NCBI RefSeq assembly: GCF_002915595.1 | Contig: NZ_PQGG01000044.1 | Coordinates: 1 to 47,227, forward strand | Direction of reading: 5' to 3' | Length of the DNA stretch: 47,227 nucleotides | Origin: Zhongshania marina | GTDB lineage: Bacteria; Pseudomonadota; Gammaproteobacteria; Pseudomonadales; Spongiibacteraceae | In this document: piece by piece, positions 26,754-35,923 of the stretch | How the letters are laid out: each line of letters starts with the position of its first letter | Position numbering within the stretch: the first letter of the stretch is position 1 | Notes under the pieces: generated by a model | Told to the model about the DNA's origin: nothing | Seen by the model: only the letters and a program-made list of their open reading frames with translations | Databases searched by the model: none | Translations under genes and position numbers: made by a program

Positions 26754-27896
26754 TCATACCCAATTCTGGTAAAACTGCACTAGCGATTCTGCAAGATTAT
26801 TTTGCCCCTCTAAACGGGCGCACCATCGCGCTGAATGCCCCATCAGCTCGGCCCCTCCGGCAAATAGCTGACCCTGCATATCTGCCGGTAAAACACCGGC
26901 ATTCCAAGCCCGCCACGAACCCACCACTGCGGCCTTAAGATCCGCACTCAGACCCTCGGTGTAACAATGTAAAAATGCATCCAATTTTGGGAAATGGGCG
27001 CCTTCTTGCTGAGGGTAGATATGCCATAAAAAAGGCTTGGCCGCCCACTGGGCGCGAACGAAGGAGTCCTCCCCTCTAACCACATTAAAATCACAGCTCC
27101 ACAGCAGTAAATCGTAGTCGCGCTGACTCAAAAATGGGATGAACTGTATGCATACATTACCGCGCTGATAAGGCTCGCCCAATTCATATTTCTCCTGCCC
27201 CAACCAACGGCAGACATCAGCCACAACTCGGCCCGCTGGCACCAAAAAATGACGTTTTCCTTCGCCTTCAGATACCGCATCAAGCCACTGCGCCAGCGCT
27301 GGGCTGTCGTAACAAAACAAAGAAACCAAGGCGCTCTCAGCCGCCACCTCAACACCAAGAGAACGAAGAAACTGAATTTTGGCACACTCGCTTTGCTGAA
27401 ATTCAGTCCGTCGTTTTAATAGGTCGGCTTCACGGAGCAAGCCGCCCGTCTCTGGGCTAAAACCAGGAAAGAAAAAATACTTCTGCAAACCGTTTTGCTG
27501 CAGCGACGGTAGCCCATGACAGCCAGCCACCCACTCTTCGGCACTCAAATATTCTAAGTTTAACCACAGCGACGGCCTTGAGCGCTCAGCCATTGCGACC
27601 AGATAATCTAGGGGGAGCTGACAAGCAAAGGCCTCTATTACCACATCGGCCGGCACTACATTCCGCCAGGTGCTAGACCAATAGTGAACCCAAACTCCGT
27701 CGATTAGGCGCGGGGTATCGCCGCTAATTTGGGAAGGTGCAAGTGCACACAGACGAGCTAGAGTTTCAGGGTCATCGACCCAAAGCCGCACCTCAGCGTC
27801 GTACTCAACTGCCAATTGCCGCGCCAAGCGCCAACACACGCCCGCATCGCCATAGTTATCAATAACATGGCAAAAAATATCCCAACTTGTACGCAT
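26754..27896 (-). CDS. earP: EF-P arginine 32 rhamnosyltransferase EarP
   Basis: This 380-residue GT-B fold enzyme inverts the sugar linkage of dTDP-L-rhamnose onto Arg32 of EF-P. The N-terminal [19 protein letters not shown] block carries Asp13 and Asp17, which are catalytically important in Pseudomonas Ear[15 protein letters not shown] near 270-283 carries Glu276, the likely counterpart of the essential glutamate that contacts the nucleotide sugar. Efp follows after 52 bases, the usual pairing. The dTDP-rhamnose pathway genes (rmlABCD) are not in this window and must be elsewhere. Confidence 0.96.
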   Translation of the reverse strand: MRTSWDIFCHVIDNYGDAGVCWRLARQLAVEYDAEVRLWVDDPETLARLCALAPSQISGDTPRLIDGVWVHYWSSTWRNVVPADVVIEAFACQLPLDYLVAMAERSRPSLWLNLEYLSAEEWVAGCHGLPSLQQNGLQKYFFFPGFSPETGGLLREADLLKRRTEFQQSECAKIQFLRSLGVEVAAESALVSLFCYDSPALAQWLDAVSEGEGKRHFLVPAGRVVADVCRWLGQEKYELGEPYQRGNVCIQFIPFLSQRDYDLLLWSCDFNVVRGEDSFVRAQWAAKPFLWHIYPQQEGAHFPKLDAFLHCYTEGLSADLKAAVVGSWRAWNAGVLPADMQGQLFAGGAELMGHSARWCARLEGQNNLAESLVQFYQNWV

Positions 27897-28007
27897 GAAT
27901 GCCCGCTATGAATAAGAACACGCTTGAATGAAATAACTAAGATGCGCAGTTTAAGCAACAATCGACTATTAAAGAATGCGAAATAGTAAGACTAGAAGAA
28001 GGGAATT

Positions 28008-28037
28008 AAATAGTGGGATTTGCTGATCCCACTATTT
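28008..28037 (-). terminator. Hairpin, probable terminator of the crotonase-family gene
   Basis: A 12-base perfect stem (AAATAGTGGGAT with ATCCCACTATTT) has a six-base loop and lies just past the 3' end of the leftward gene. The T-tract after it is short, so termination strength is uncertain. Confidence 0.65.
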
Positions 28038-28055
28038 ACGATTAGCTGCAGCTTT

Positions 28056-28865
28056 TTATCGTGCTGCTTTTACGCGGGGAAGGACTGGCTCGCGCTTTTC
28101 TAAAAATGCCGCCAGCGCTTCGCGGTGTTCTTCGCTATTGCGGCAACGCTGGAAGTTTTTAATTTCCTCTGCGATATAGCTTTCGCAACTCATTTCCTCA
28201 GCGTTTTTCAAATTGCTTTTTATACATCCCAGCGCATTTGTCGGCCCATCGGCTAAGCGCGTTGCCAAGCTTTCCACTTCGCCACACAGCGCATCCACCT
28301 CACAGACTTTACTTAGCAAGCCATTCTTAAAGGCCTCGTCTGCGCTATAAGTTGGACAAAGCAGACAGAATTCCCGCGCCTTACCTGCGCCCATCCACTT
28401 ACTTAAAAAATAGGCGGCGGCGAAATCGCCAGACAAACCAATTTTGGTATGGGCATACCCTAGGGTGGCGGTGGTGTCAGCTAGACGGAAATCACAGGCC
28501 AAGGCCAAGGACAATCCACCACCTACAGCGGGGCCACGAATCATAGCAATGGTTGGCTTAGGCATCTCGTGCAATAGCATTGCAGCCTCTGCTCCCACCC
28601 GCAGCAACACTTCGGTGGAATATTTGCGCGTGTGCTCGATACCCAGCGCGAGATTTTTGATGTCTGCCCCCGAGCAAAACGCGTCACCCGCTCCCTCTAA
28701 GACCACCGCACCTACAGAATCATCCTGCGCTGCATCCCGCAGGCAGCGGTATAAGGAGGTCACCATCTCTTCATTTATGGCGTTTTTTAAGGCCGGACGA
28801 CTTAAAATTACATGCAGAACTCTGCCGTGACGACGGGTGTGGACAGGGCCAATCTCTTTAATCAT
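28056..28865 (-). CDS. Enoyl-CoA hydratase/isomerase (crotonase) family protein lacking canonical glutamates
   Basis: This 269-residue crotonase-fold protein has the oxyanion-hole segments GDAFCSGADIKNL and RGPAVGGGLSLALACDFRLA. Classical hydratases have GGGCE at the latter site, whose Glu is catalytic; here the place is Ser in GGGLS. The second catalytic Glu position falls in YAHTKIGLSGD, where no Glu is present and an Asp follows. That pattern fits isomerase, dehalogenase or hydrolase members of the superfamily better than a simple hydratase. The substrate is unknown. It stands alone, divergent from the siderophore receptor, with its own hairpin downstream. Confidence 0.85.
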   Translation of the reverse strand: MIKEIGPVHTRRHGRVLHVILSRPALKNAINEEMVTSLYRCLRDAAQDDSVGAVVLEGAGDAFCSGADIKNLALGIEHTRKYSTEVLLRVGAEAAMLLHEMPKPTIAMIRGPAVGGGLSLALACDFRLADTTATLGYAHTKIGLSGDFAAAYFLSKWMGAGKAREFCLLCPTYSADEAFKNGLLSKVCEVDALCGEVESLATRLADGPTNALGCIKSNLKNAEEMSCESYIAEEIKNFQRCRNSEEHREALAAFLEKREPVLPRVKAAR

Positions 28866-29296
28866 TATTTTTATCCCATTAACTACTTGGAAAGCACATC
28901 CTTGCCAATACTTTGCACATTGCTCCTAGCTTTTGTGCTATTCATGCATACAAAATACGGGACAATATCGTTAAAAACAATCGCTAAACAAGGCGCTTTT
29001 TAGACAAAACCCACATCGCGCGAATTAATAAGCAAACCACCTCCCAACCGCACCAAAGTTGCGCACGGCCTTAGACCTCAACCGCCATATTTACCTCCGA
29101 AATGCAGCACTTGGGTGCCATTCCAATTCGAAAGATCAAATAAAGCAATAATCTAAATACAAACTATTTGTGTTTGATAGTGATTCTCATTAATATACAA
29201 CCCGACTTCAGGCTTTGCCTAAATTTACATCCACTGCCGCAACAAAAGTGGCATACACAATCGGCAGTTCTAGAGACTACTCAGGAGATTTTCAAC
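28866..29296. other. Divergent intergenic region upstream of the siderophore receptor
   Basis: These 431 bases contain no supported gene. The right part holds the Fur-box promoter of the receptor and about 100 bases of leader; the left part must hold the promoter of the crotonase-family gene. Nothing else was recognised. Confidence 0.6.
29168..29196 (+). promoter_or_regulatory. Fur-box-like operator overlapping the receptor promoter
   Basis: GATAGTGATTCTCATTAAT (29176-29194) matches the 19-base Fur consensus at 14 positions by my count. A -35-like TTGTGT (29168-29173) and -10-like TAATAT (29191-29196) stand 17 bases apart around it. This also rules out the longest reading frame of the receptor, which would start inside the promoter. 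Confidence 0.82.
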
Positions 29297-31447
29297 GTGA
29301 CCGACCTACAACAAGCAAACCGACCGCAACGCAAATTACTTGCGCAAGCCATTGGCTTGGCATTAGCCAGCACGGCACTGCCATCACTTGCAGCAGAAGA
29401 AGCGCAGCAGACTTTACCTGCGGTGAAAGTGGAATCTACGGTTATCTCTCCATATAAAGCAGAAAAAGCCTCTTCTCCCCAATACACCCAAAAGCTGGCA
29501 GACACCCCAAAAACCATCACCGTTGTACCTGAGCAAATACTACGTGACCAAGCCGTAACGAGCCTGCGCGATGCACTGCGCAATGTGTCAGGTATTACCA
29601 TGCAGGCGGGTGAAGGCGGCGCAGCAGCCGGCGACAACCTAAGCATTCGCGGCTTTGATGCCACCAACGACCTCTACGTAGACGGTGTTCGCGATATTGG
29701 CGCCTATAGCCGCGACACATTTAACCTTGAGCAATTAGAAGTCACCAAAGGTCCCTCATCTACCGTCAGCGGCCGTGGCTCAGCAGGTGGATCGGTTAAC
29801 TTAGTAAGCAAAACTGCCAAGTTTGAAGATTTTAAACGCGGCACCATCATGGTTGGTAACGAAGACCAATTGCGCGCCACCGCAGACATCAATGCGACAC
29901 TGACTAGCAATTTAGCTGGCCGTATCAACCTTATGACACAAGACAGCGGTGTACCTGGCCGTGACGTGACCGAAAACAAAGGTAGCGGCTTTGCCGGTGC
30001 GCTTAGCTATTTGCTGTCAGATAAAACAACTTTGTCGGGCGGTATTACTTATCTAGACCAAGACAACGTTCCTGACGGCGGTGTTCCCTTACTCACTAAC
30101 GCCAACGGCGAGCGCTACTTAGACGAAAAGACCGCAGAGAATTACTACGGTGTTGAAAATCGTGATTACGACGAAAACGAAATCACCACCTTTAAGTTCG
30201 CCGTTGAGCATAACTTCAGCGACACTTTGAGCCTGCGCAACCAAACATTTATCGGCACTACCGAGACCTCCGCTGCCTTCACTCGCCCCAGCTTTGACTC
30301 AGCGACCGGCGAAGCGCGCCGCGGCGGCGCTAAAGGTCGCGACGAAGATCGTGACATCCTCTCTAACCAGACAAGCTTGCGCAGCGACTTTATCAGTGGC
30401 GGCGTGCAGCACAACCTCGTCACCGGCTTTGATATCACCCAAGAGGAATACATCAACTACGAGCTGCTGTACACCGACGACAATGCACCCAATGTTGACC
30501 TATACAATCCTGTTACCAATGACCCTTACAACGGCTCTATTACCCGTGCGGGTGGAAAGCGCAAAGGGACCTACGACGCACTTTCTTTCTTTGTGAGCGA
30601 CACTCTTACCTTTACACCGCAATGGTTGGTCACTGTCGGTATACGTGTTGAAGATTACGATCAAGATTACACACAGGATTACTCGTCTACCAACCGCGAC
30701 GGCAGCATCACTTCGCCGTACACCTATAAATCTAGCGACACCTTAGTAAGCTGGAACGCCGCCGTTACCTATAAGCCCGTTGAAAACGGCAGCATTTATT
30801 TTGGTATCGGCAATGCACAAACACCGCTGGGCAGCAATTTAACACTGAGTTCCGACCAGCAAAATCTGGACGCGGAAGAAGACCAAATCTTAGAACTAGG
30901 CACCAAGTGGGAGCTGTTCGACGCCAAGGTACTTGCCAACGCAGCGCTATTCCGCTCAGTTAAAACCAACGCAGCAACTAACGACGTCGACAATGACGAC
31001 GCATTGGTGCTCGATGGCGAGCAAGTTGTACAGGGACTGGAGATGGGCATAAACGGCACCATTAACGCTCAGTGGGCTATCATTGCCAACTACACCTATA
31101 CCGATAGCGAAGTCACTGAATCTGGTGACCCGACTGAGGAAGGTGAAGTGATTTTCAATATTCCTGAGCACAGCGCCAGCCTGTGGACGACCTACCAAAT
31201 TGATCGCGCATGGCAAGTTGGTGGCGGCCTGCAATACATCGGTGATTATCAGAATGGCAGCACCACAGAACTCGATGCCACCACCCTGCTTAACGCCTCC
31301 GCCTCGTTCCAAGCGACTGACAATGTGAAGCTACAGCTAAATGCCAACAATTTAACAGACGAAAAATATCTGCTAAAACCACGCGGTAGCCGTGGCGTAC
31401 CGGGCACAGGTAAAAGCTTTACACTCACAGCCAGTCTGGAGTTCTAA
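29297..31447 (+). CDS. TonB-dependent catecholate-type siderophore receptor (Fiu/PiuA-like)
   Basis: This 716-residue outer-membrane barrel starts at GTG 29297, nine bases after AGGAG. A signal peptide ends near SLAAEE. A TonB-box-like stretch follows (LPAVKVESTV). The plug domain has LRDALRNVSGITMQAGEGG, LSIRGFDATNDLYVDGVRD and LEVTKGPSSTVSGRGSAGGSVN, a block order typical of Fiu and PiuA. The barrel ends with SFTLTASLEF and a terminal Phe, the usual assembly signal. It imports ferric catecholate compounds using TonB-ExbBD energy, most likely from the cluster at 14181-19860. A PiuC-like gene follows, as fiu-ybiX does in E. coli. Fur control is visible. Confidence 0.94.
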   Translation: MTDLQQANRPQRKLLAQAIGLALASTALPSLAAEEAQQTLPAVKVESTVISPYKAEKASSPQYTQKLADTPKTITVVPEQILRDQAVTSLRDALRNVSGITMQAGEGGAAAGDNLSIRGFDATNDLYVDGVRDIGAYSRDTFNLEQLEVTKGPSSTVSGRGSAGGSVNLVSKTAKFEDFKRGTIMVGNEDQLRATADINATLTSNLAGRINLMTQDSGVPGRDVTENKGSGFAGALSYLLSDKTTLSGGITYLDQDNVPDGGVPLLTNANGERYLDEKTAENYYGVENRDYDENEITTFKFAVEHNFSDTLSLRNQTFIGTTETSAAFTRPSFDSATGEARRGGAKGRDEDRDILSNQTSLRSDFISGGVQHNLVTGFDITQEEYINYELLYTDDNAPNVDLYNPVTNDPYNGSITRAGGKRKGTYDALSFFVSDTLTFTPQWLVTVGIRVEDYDQDYTQDYSSTNRDGSITSPYTYKSSDTLVSWNAAVTYKPVENGSIYFGIGNAQTPLGSNLTLSSDQQNLDAEEDQILELGTKWELFDAKVLANAALFRSVKTNAATNDVDNDDALVLDGEQVVQGLEMGINGTINAQWAIIANYTYTDSEVTESGDPTEEGEVIFNIPEHSASLWTTYQIDRAWQVGGGLQYIGDYQNGSTTELDATTLLNASASFQATDNVKLQLNANNLTDEKYLLKPRGSRGVPGTGKSFTLTASLEF

Positions 31448-31486
31448 TTCCTAACACGCAATAATGTGAGTGTCAGGGAAAACCAC

Positions 31487-31510
31487 CGCCCCGCCTATGC
31501 GGGGCGTTTT
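31487..31510 (+). terminator. Rho-independent terminator after the receptor
   Basis: CGCCCCGC (31487-31494) pairs with GCGGGGCG (31499-31506) over a CTAT loop, followed by TTTT. It may attenuate rather than block reading into the PiuC-like gene 20 bases on. Confidence 0.88.
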
Positions 31511-31528
31511 CGTTAAAGGTCTAAAAAC

Positions 31529-32209
31529 ATGCTAGTTAGAATTCCCGCAGTTCTCAGTAAAGCAGAGGTGGCGCACTGCCGCAGGGTGTTGGAAGCTGCT
31601 GAATGGGTAGACGGCAAAGTAACGGCGGGATACCAATCGGCAAAGAGCAAAAACAATATTCAATTGCTAGAAAATTCCGATGCCGCAAACCAGCTTGGCG
31701 ACATTATTTTAGCCGCCCTCGCTAACAATAATTTATTTATGTCAGCCGCCCTGCCGCTAAAAATTTTCCCACCCCTGTTTAATTGCTACCAAGGTGGTCA
31801 CTCCTTTGGGGTACACGTCGACAATGCGATAAGACAGGTAAAGGGTACGGCAGTTAAGGTGCGAACCGATCTGTCGATGACACTGTTTTTTTCAGAACCG
31901 GAAGAGTACGATGGTGGCGAATTAGTTATTGAAGATACCTACGGCACACAAAGCGTCAAGCTAGCAGCGGGAGATATGATTCTATATCCCTCCACCAGTC
32001 TGCACCGTGTTACCCCAGTGACCAGAGGCAGACGCCTCGCCTCATTTTTTTGGTTGCAAAGCATGATCGCCAGCGACGAGAAGCGCAGCTTGTTATACGA
32101 CATGGATATGAGTATTCAGAACCTAAGCCAAGGCAATGAAGACCACCCTGCAATTATTCAACTCACTGGGGTTTATCACAATTTACTGCGGCAATGGGCG
32201 CAAACCTAA
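31529..32209 (+). CDS. piuC: Fe(II)/2-oxoglutarate dioxygenase, PKHD-type (PiuC/YbiX)
   Basis: This 226-residue member of the prolyl 4-hydroxylase-like PKHD family has iron ligands His96 and Asp98 (HVDNA) and His159 (SLHRV). Arg169 is placed to bind 2-oxoglutarate. The N-terminus ([26 protein letters not shown]) and [10 protein letters not shown] match PiuC/YbiX. Homologues sit beside iron-regulated receptors (fiu-ybiX, piuA-piuC), but their substrate is not established. It follows the receptor by about 80 bases with a hairpin between, so it may be transcribed by read-through under Fur control. Confidence 0.94.
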   Translation: MLVRIPAVLSKAEVAHCRRVLEAAEWVDGKVTAGYQSAKSKNNIQLLENSDAANQLGDIILAALANNNLFMSAALPLKIFPPLFNCYQGGHSFGVHVDNAIRQVKGTAVKVRTDLSMTLFFSEPEEYDGGELVIEDTYGTQSVKLAAGDMILYPSTSLHRVTPVTRGRRLASFFWLQSMIASDEKRSLLYDMDMSIQNLSQGNEDHPAIIQLTGVYHNLLRQWAQT

Positions 32210-32240
32210 AAACAACGGAGCGCCCAAATAATTGTCGCCC

Positions 32241-32717
32241 TTAGGATTCATCGCCGCCGGTATTACGATATTTCAGCTGCAAGCCCTTTAAGAAATTACG
32301 CAATATCTGGTCTTTACAGTCGCGGTAATGCTTGTGATCTGGCTTACGGAAAAAAGCACTTAACTCGTGTTTACTAATTTTAAAATCAGCCAATTCCAAA
32401 ATTGCCATAACGTCTTCGGCCTTAAGACTCAGGGCAATTTTTAATTTCATAAAAATCATATTATTCGTCAAACGCTTTTCAGGCACAGGTTTCGGCCCCT
32501 CTTTAGCGCCACGCATATCAATAATCAGACCATTCAAAAAGACCGCCAGCAACAAATCGCTGCAGTTTTCGTAACCTTCATCACCCTCTTTCTTTAACCA
32601 CGCGCTAACTTCTTCTCTAGAAACGTGGTGATCTGCCAAACCGTAAATCGCCATCATTTTTGCATCGTTAAAATCAAAGATGTAACGCACTCGGCGCAAC
32701 ACATCGTTATTTACCAT
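32241..32717 (-). CDS. DUF1456 family protein (YehS-like)
   Basis: This 158-residue cytosolic protein is built of two related halves. Each has an NDxLRRxRY/NNMIFMKLKIAL-type helix, then a MMAIYGLADHHVSREEVSAWL / VMAILELADFKISKHELSAFF helical unit, then a YxxCxDxxLxxFLxGL unit. This duplicated pattern is DUF1456, typified by E. coli YehS, of unknown function. It lies 26 bases upstream of nothing leftward and ends near the convergent piuC stop. The short gap to the GTPase gene suggests cotranscription. Confidence 0.88.
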   Translation of the reverse strand: MVNNDVLRRVRYIFDFNDAKMMAIYGLADHHVSREEVSAWLKKEGDEGYENCSDLLLAVFLNGLIIDMRGAKEGPKPVPEKRLTNNMIFMKLKIALSLKAEDVMAILELADFKISKHELSAFFRKPDHKHYRDCKDQILRNFLKGLQLKYRNTGGDES

Positions 32718-32742
32718 TGTCGATTCCTATTACGGTTTTATA

Positions 32743-33678
32743 TCAATCGTCTGAGCGGCGAGAGCCTTCTTTAAAGCGGCGTTTACGCGCCAGTTTCTCT
32801 TCTTCCTTTTTCGCTTTGGCTTCGGCGACTGCGAGATTTTCACGTTCAATCATCGCTGGCGTTTCGAGGCTAATGCGACCTAATGTACCTGCGCGCAATT
32901 CGTTGATTAGCACTTCGCAAATTTTATGAAGGTTAATACGCCCACCAGCACTTAAGGCGCCACGGCGCAGTGCCGCAGCCTCTAAAAATGCCAGTTCGGT
33001 GTTTGGAATACTATCGAGTTGGTAGCGCGCCTGCAGTAATTCGGGATAGGCCTTAATCAAAAAATCAGCGGCGTAAAATCCGACATCGTCATATTCCATT
33101 GCGGTATTTTTAATCGCACCGGTTACGGCTAGCCGATAGCTGCTATTTGGGTTTTCAATTTTGGGCCACAAAATGCCAGGAGTGTCGAACAAAACAATGC
33201 CGCTGCCCAAATTAATGCGCTGCTGACTTTTAGTCACCGCCGGCTCATTGCCGGTTTTGGCAATAATGCGATCCGCTAAAATATTTATTAGGGTCGACTT
33301 TCCCACATTCGGGATGCCAACAATCATGGTGTTAATGGTTTTTAAACTGGCGTCTTTGGCGGGAAACATTTTGCGGCACAGCTCAATAAGCTGTTTGATT
33401 TTCGTCGGATCATCTGTGGTGGTGGTAAACGACTTTACACCGCGATCCCTTTCTAAATACTCCTGCCATTGTGCAGTGACCTTGGGATCAGCCAAATCAG
33501 CCTTGCTCAGCACCTTGATACAGGGCTTATCGCCACGTAATTTTGCAATAGCGGGATTCTCGCTGGAGCTGGGGATACGCGCATCTAAAACCTCAATCAG
33601 CAGATCAACCTGAGGCAAAACCTCGGCTATCGCCTTTTGGGCTTTGTGCATATGCCCTGGATACCACTGAATCGCCAT
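32743..33678 (-). CDS. ylqF: Ribosome biogenesis GTPase YlqF/RbgA type (circularly permuted)
   Basis: This 311-residue circularly permuted GTPase starts at the ATG (AIQWYPGHMHKAQKAI is the family opening). Motifs appear in permuted order: G4 as SKADLADPK first, then G1 as GIPNVGKSTLIN, then G3 as FDTPGIL. A C-terminal helical region and a Lys/Arg-rich tail (AKAKKEEEKLARKRRFKEGSRR) should contact rRNA. In Bacillus the family matures the large ribosomal subunit; the role in gammaproteobacteria is less studied. It is followed by the DUF1456 gene. Confidence 0.93.
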   Translation of the reverse strand: MAIQWYPGHMHKAQKAIAEVLPQVDLLIEVLDARIPSSSENPAIAKLRGDKPCIKVLSKADLADPKVTAQWQEYLERDRGVKSFTTTTDDPTKIKQLIELCRKMFPAKDASLKTINTMIVGIPNVGKSTLINILADRIIAKTGNEPAVTKSQQRINLGSGIVLFDTPGILWPKIENPNSSYRLAVTGAIKNTAMEYDDVGFYAADFLIKAYPELLQARYQLDSIPNTELAFLEAAALRRGALSAGGRINLHKICEVLINELRAGTLGRISLETPAMIERENLAVAEAKAKKEEEKLARKRRFKEGSRRSDD

Positions 33679-33813
33679 CAACTACGCCTTATCGATCAAA
33701 GGCGCTATTGTACGTTAAGCGAAGCAACTTTGGGTAAACTCGGCTCGAATCACGCCGAAATTGCCACACCGATATACGCGATGCCACTGCGCGAACCGAA
33801 CGCCTTTTTGAAT

Positions 33814-34278
33814 TTAGCCCAGCGGCAGGTATACATCGGTCACCATATCCTGAGGCGCAATATCAGGGCCGACATTGAGGTAATGAAAGAAAATCGGAAA
33901 GTCCCCAAGCCGCTCACCGCTTTGTGGTAACCAATGCTCATATAGATAGGCCGCAGCCTCAACATTGTCACGGCAACCAAGGTGACGCGCCACTGCACAC
34001 CGACAGGCCGGAATGCGTTTATTTATTACACCAAAGCTATTCGGCAACACATCGTCTATTACCGAAACCGCCAAATCCACGCGATACTCGGAAGCCGCTA
34101 CCACCCGTGGATCATTGTAATGCAGGCCATAACTACGATGCGCTGGTGACGGTGCTAAACCATTTTCTTTTCGCCATGCTACGAGTTTAGCAATGCTCTG
34201 CCCCTCTGCTGCAGGCGCCCCCAAATGCTCAATCACCGCAATTTTGGTTTCGGGAAAATCAACTATTTTCACCTGCAT
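33814..34278 (-). CDS. GyrI-like / AraC effector-binding-domain protein
   Basis: This 154-residue stand-alone SHS2-type domain carries VKIVDFPETKIAVIEHLGAP at the start and FGVINKRIPACRCAVARHLG in the middle, and closes with FPIFFHYLNVGP and VTDVYLPLG, the GyrI-like pattern. There is no DNA-binding domain. Members bind small hydrophobic ligands or inhibit gyrase (SbmC) in E. coli; which applies here is unknown. It stands between the GTPase gene and an unrecognised gene, all leftward. Confidence 0.85.
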   Translation of the reverse strand: MQVKIVDFPETKIAVIEHLGAPAAEGQSIAKLVAWRKENGLAPSPAHRSYGLHYNDPRVVAASEYRVDLAVSVIDDVLPNSFGVINKRIPACRCAVARHLGCRDNVEAAAYLYEHWLPQSGERLGDFPIFFHYLNVGPDIAPQDMVTDVYLPLG

Positions 34279-34312
34279 CCTAGCCCCCTAGCTTTGTCCT
34301 AAAAACCAAACC

Positions 34313-34756
34313 TTACAATAACTCGGTTTTAGCTCGATCGCCCTCAGAGAACACTGCCACCAAGGAATAACGCATAAACCCGCTGCAGGTGCTCAAATAA
34401 TCGCGTAATTCGTGTTTAACCACATCTGCAAACTCCTCACCTTTAAATTTCCAATGTGTCGATTCAAGAAGATAGGGCTGCAATGACGCCATATCGCAAA
34501 CCACCCGATACGGCGACTCCTGCTGTTTGCTTTCGTCTGTTACTACAATGTTTAAAACCAAATTTTTATCAAATTCAAATAAGAGATAAAGGGAGTTATC
34601 GAGAATATTGCTATGCAATTCATCAACCGCTTTATTCACGCAGGCTGCCAGTAACGGCGCCAACTCGGCTTCTAGCTGCGCCGCGCTTTGTATGAAATAC
34701 CTCGCCTTGACCCCATTTGTCGCCGGAGCTGACAAAACCTCCCATTCAATCTTCAT
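34313..34756 (-). CDS. Unknown cytosolic protein (147 residues)
   Basis: I do not recognise the family. No signal peptide or membrane helix is present. The chain alternates strands and helices: KIEWEVLSAPATNGVKARYFIQS, a long helix with AELAPLLAACVNKAVDEL, then FEFDKNLVLNIVVTD and YRVVCDMASL. It is next to the GyrI-like gene on the same strand with a 35-base gap, so the two may be cotranscribed. Codon use and composition resemble the neighbours. Confidence 0.65.
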   Translation of the reverse strand: MKIEWEVLSAPATNGVKARYFIQSAAQLEAELAPLLAACVNKAVDELHSNILDNSLYLLFEFDKNLVLNIVVTDESKQQESPYRVVCDMASLQPYLLESTHWKFKGEEFADVVKHELRDYLSTCSGFMRYSLVAVFSEGDRAKTELL

Positions 34757-34856
34757 CGCTGTAAAATCCTTAATTTTATATCATTCAAACATGGTTTAGC
34801 CGAGCAATATACGCCGCTATGCCCTGCACACTGCAAAACCAGCCGCCCCAAAAAGC

Positions 34857-34888
34857 AAAAGGCCCTTCTGCTAACAGAAAGGCCTTTG
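34857..34888 (-). terminator. Terminator of the PBP7-type endopeptidase gene
   Basis: AAAGGCC (34858-34864) pairs with GGCCTTT (34881-34887), with an inner TTCTG/CAGAA stem. The A-run on its left side gives a T-rich tail on the minus strand, just past the stop of the leftward gene. Confidence 0.8.
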
Positions 34889-34909
34889 ATCTTTGTGCCG
34901 CTATGTAAA

Positions 34910-35833
34910 CTAACGAATACTTGCTGTTGTCCTCGCCGCAAGATACTCAGAAACCTTTTTCTTTTGGTATACCTGAGCAGCGGTGGCAACATTGCCGCCC
35001 TTGCCGGTTTCTAACCAACGCTTTATGCGGCCGGCATCGCCAATGGGGCTGGTTTTACCAAAGGAATCCAGCATCACAAACAATAAATTTTTACCATCAA
35101 CATTGGCCTTCATCACAAGGCAGCGACCGGCTTCATTAAGATAACCTGTTTTGCTCACTGCCACGTCCCAACGCTGATAGCGAACCAGCGAGTTAGTATT
35201 CACATAGGCAAGATTATAGCCAGGGCGACGGAAATTCGCAGTATGGGTTGTGGTCGTCGAATACTCCGCGATCACGGGGTATTTAGCTGCAGCAGCTATT
35301 AACTTGGCCATGTCCGCGGCGGTTGACACATTGTGGTGAGACAGGCCGCTGGTATCGACGTAGTGGGTGTCCTTCATCCCCAAAGCGCGAGCTTTAGCAT
35401 TCATTTTAGCGACAAATGCGCTTGTGCCACCTGGGAAATTTCTACCGAGGGCCGCCGCTGCCAAATTTTCGGAGGACATCAGCGCTAAGCGCAAGGCTTC
35501 GCCACGGGGCAATTCAGAACCCATACGAATGCGGGAATAGTAGTTATTGATCGCTTTGCGATCTTCTTGAGAAAAGCGAATCACTTCGCGCAGCGACTGC
35601 TTAGAATCAAGTACCACCATCGCGGTCATCACTTTAGTTAAGGACGCAATAGGCTTCACAATGTCAGAATATTTTTGATAGACCACTTCGCCGGTATCGG
35701 CGTCTACCACCATGGCGCTGACCGATGCCAACTGTAAATTTGCAGGGTTATAGCCCTTTGCCGGCGCACTGTTCGCCGCCATTGCAGGCAACGCTAACAG
35801 CGACAAAAATAGCGATATCATTATTTTAATCAT
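34910..35833 (-). CDS. pbpG: D-alanyl-D-alanine endopeptidase, PBP7/PbpG type
   Basis: This 307-residue periplasmic serine peptidase cuts cross-links in peptidoglycan. The ATG at 35833 is chosen because it gives a clean signal peptide ending LPAMAANSA; the longer frame would start with TTG. Active-site motifs are SLTK (Ser64, Lys67), SSEN and KTGY, in the standard S11 order. The chain is about the usual PBP7 length and has no membrane-anchoring C-terminal domain of the PBP5 type. It forms a single-gene unit with its own terminator. Confidence 0.93.
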   Translation of the reverse strand: MIKIMISLFLSLLALPAMAANSAPAKGYNPANLQLASVSAMVVDADTGEVVYQKYSDIVKPIASLTKVMTAMVVLDSKQSLREVIRFSQEDRKAINNYYSRIRMGSELPRGEALRLALMSSENLAAAALGRNFPGGTSAFVAKMNAKARALGMKDTHYVDTSGLSHHNVSTAADMAKLIAAAAKYPVIAEYSTTTTHTANFRRPGYNLAYVNTNSLVRYQRWDVAVSKTGYLNEAGRCLVMKANVDGKNLLFVMLDSFGKTSPIGDAGRIKRWLETGKGGNVATAAQVYQKKKVSEYLAARTTASIR

Positions 35834-35923
35834 TACGTCACTTCTAACCAATTAGTTAAGCGGAAGGTAGCACAGCCATCATGGCCAAACTGCCAACCTG
35901 TTCAATATTTCTACAAAATCCCT

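Noticed and set aside
29168-29296. Longer N-terminus for the siderophore receptor starting at 29168
   Set aside because: That start falls in the -35 element and Fur box; GTG 29297 has AGGAG nine bases upstream and a clean signal peptide.
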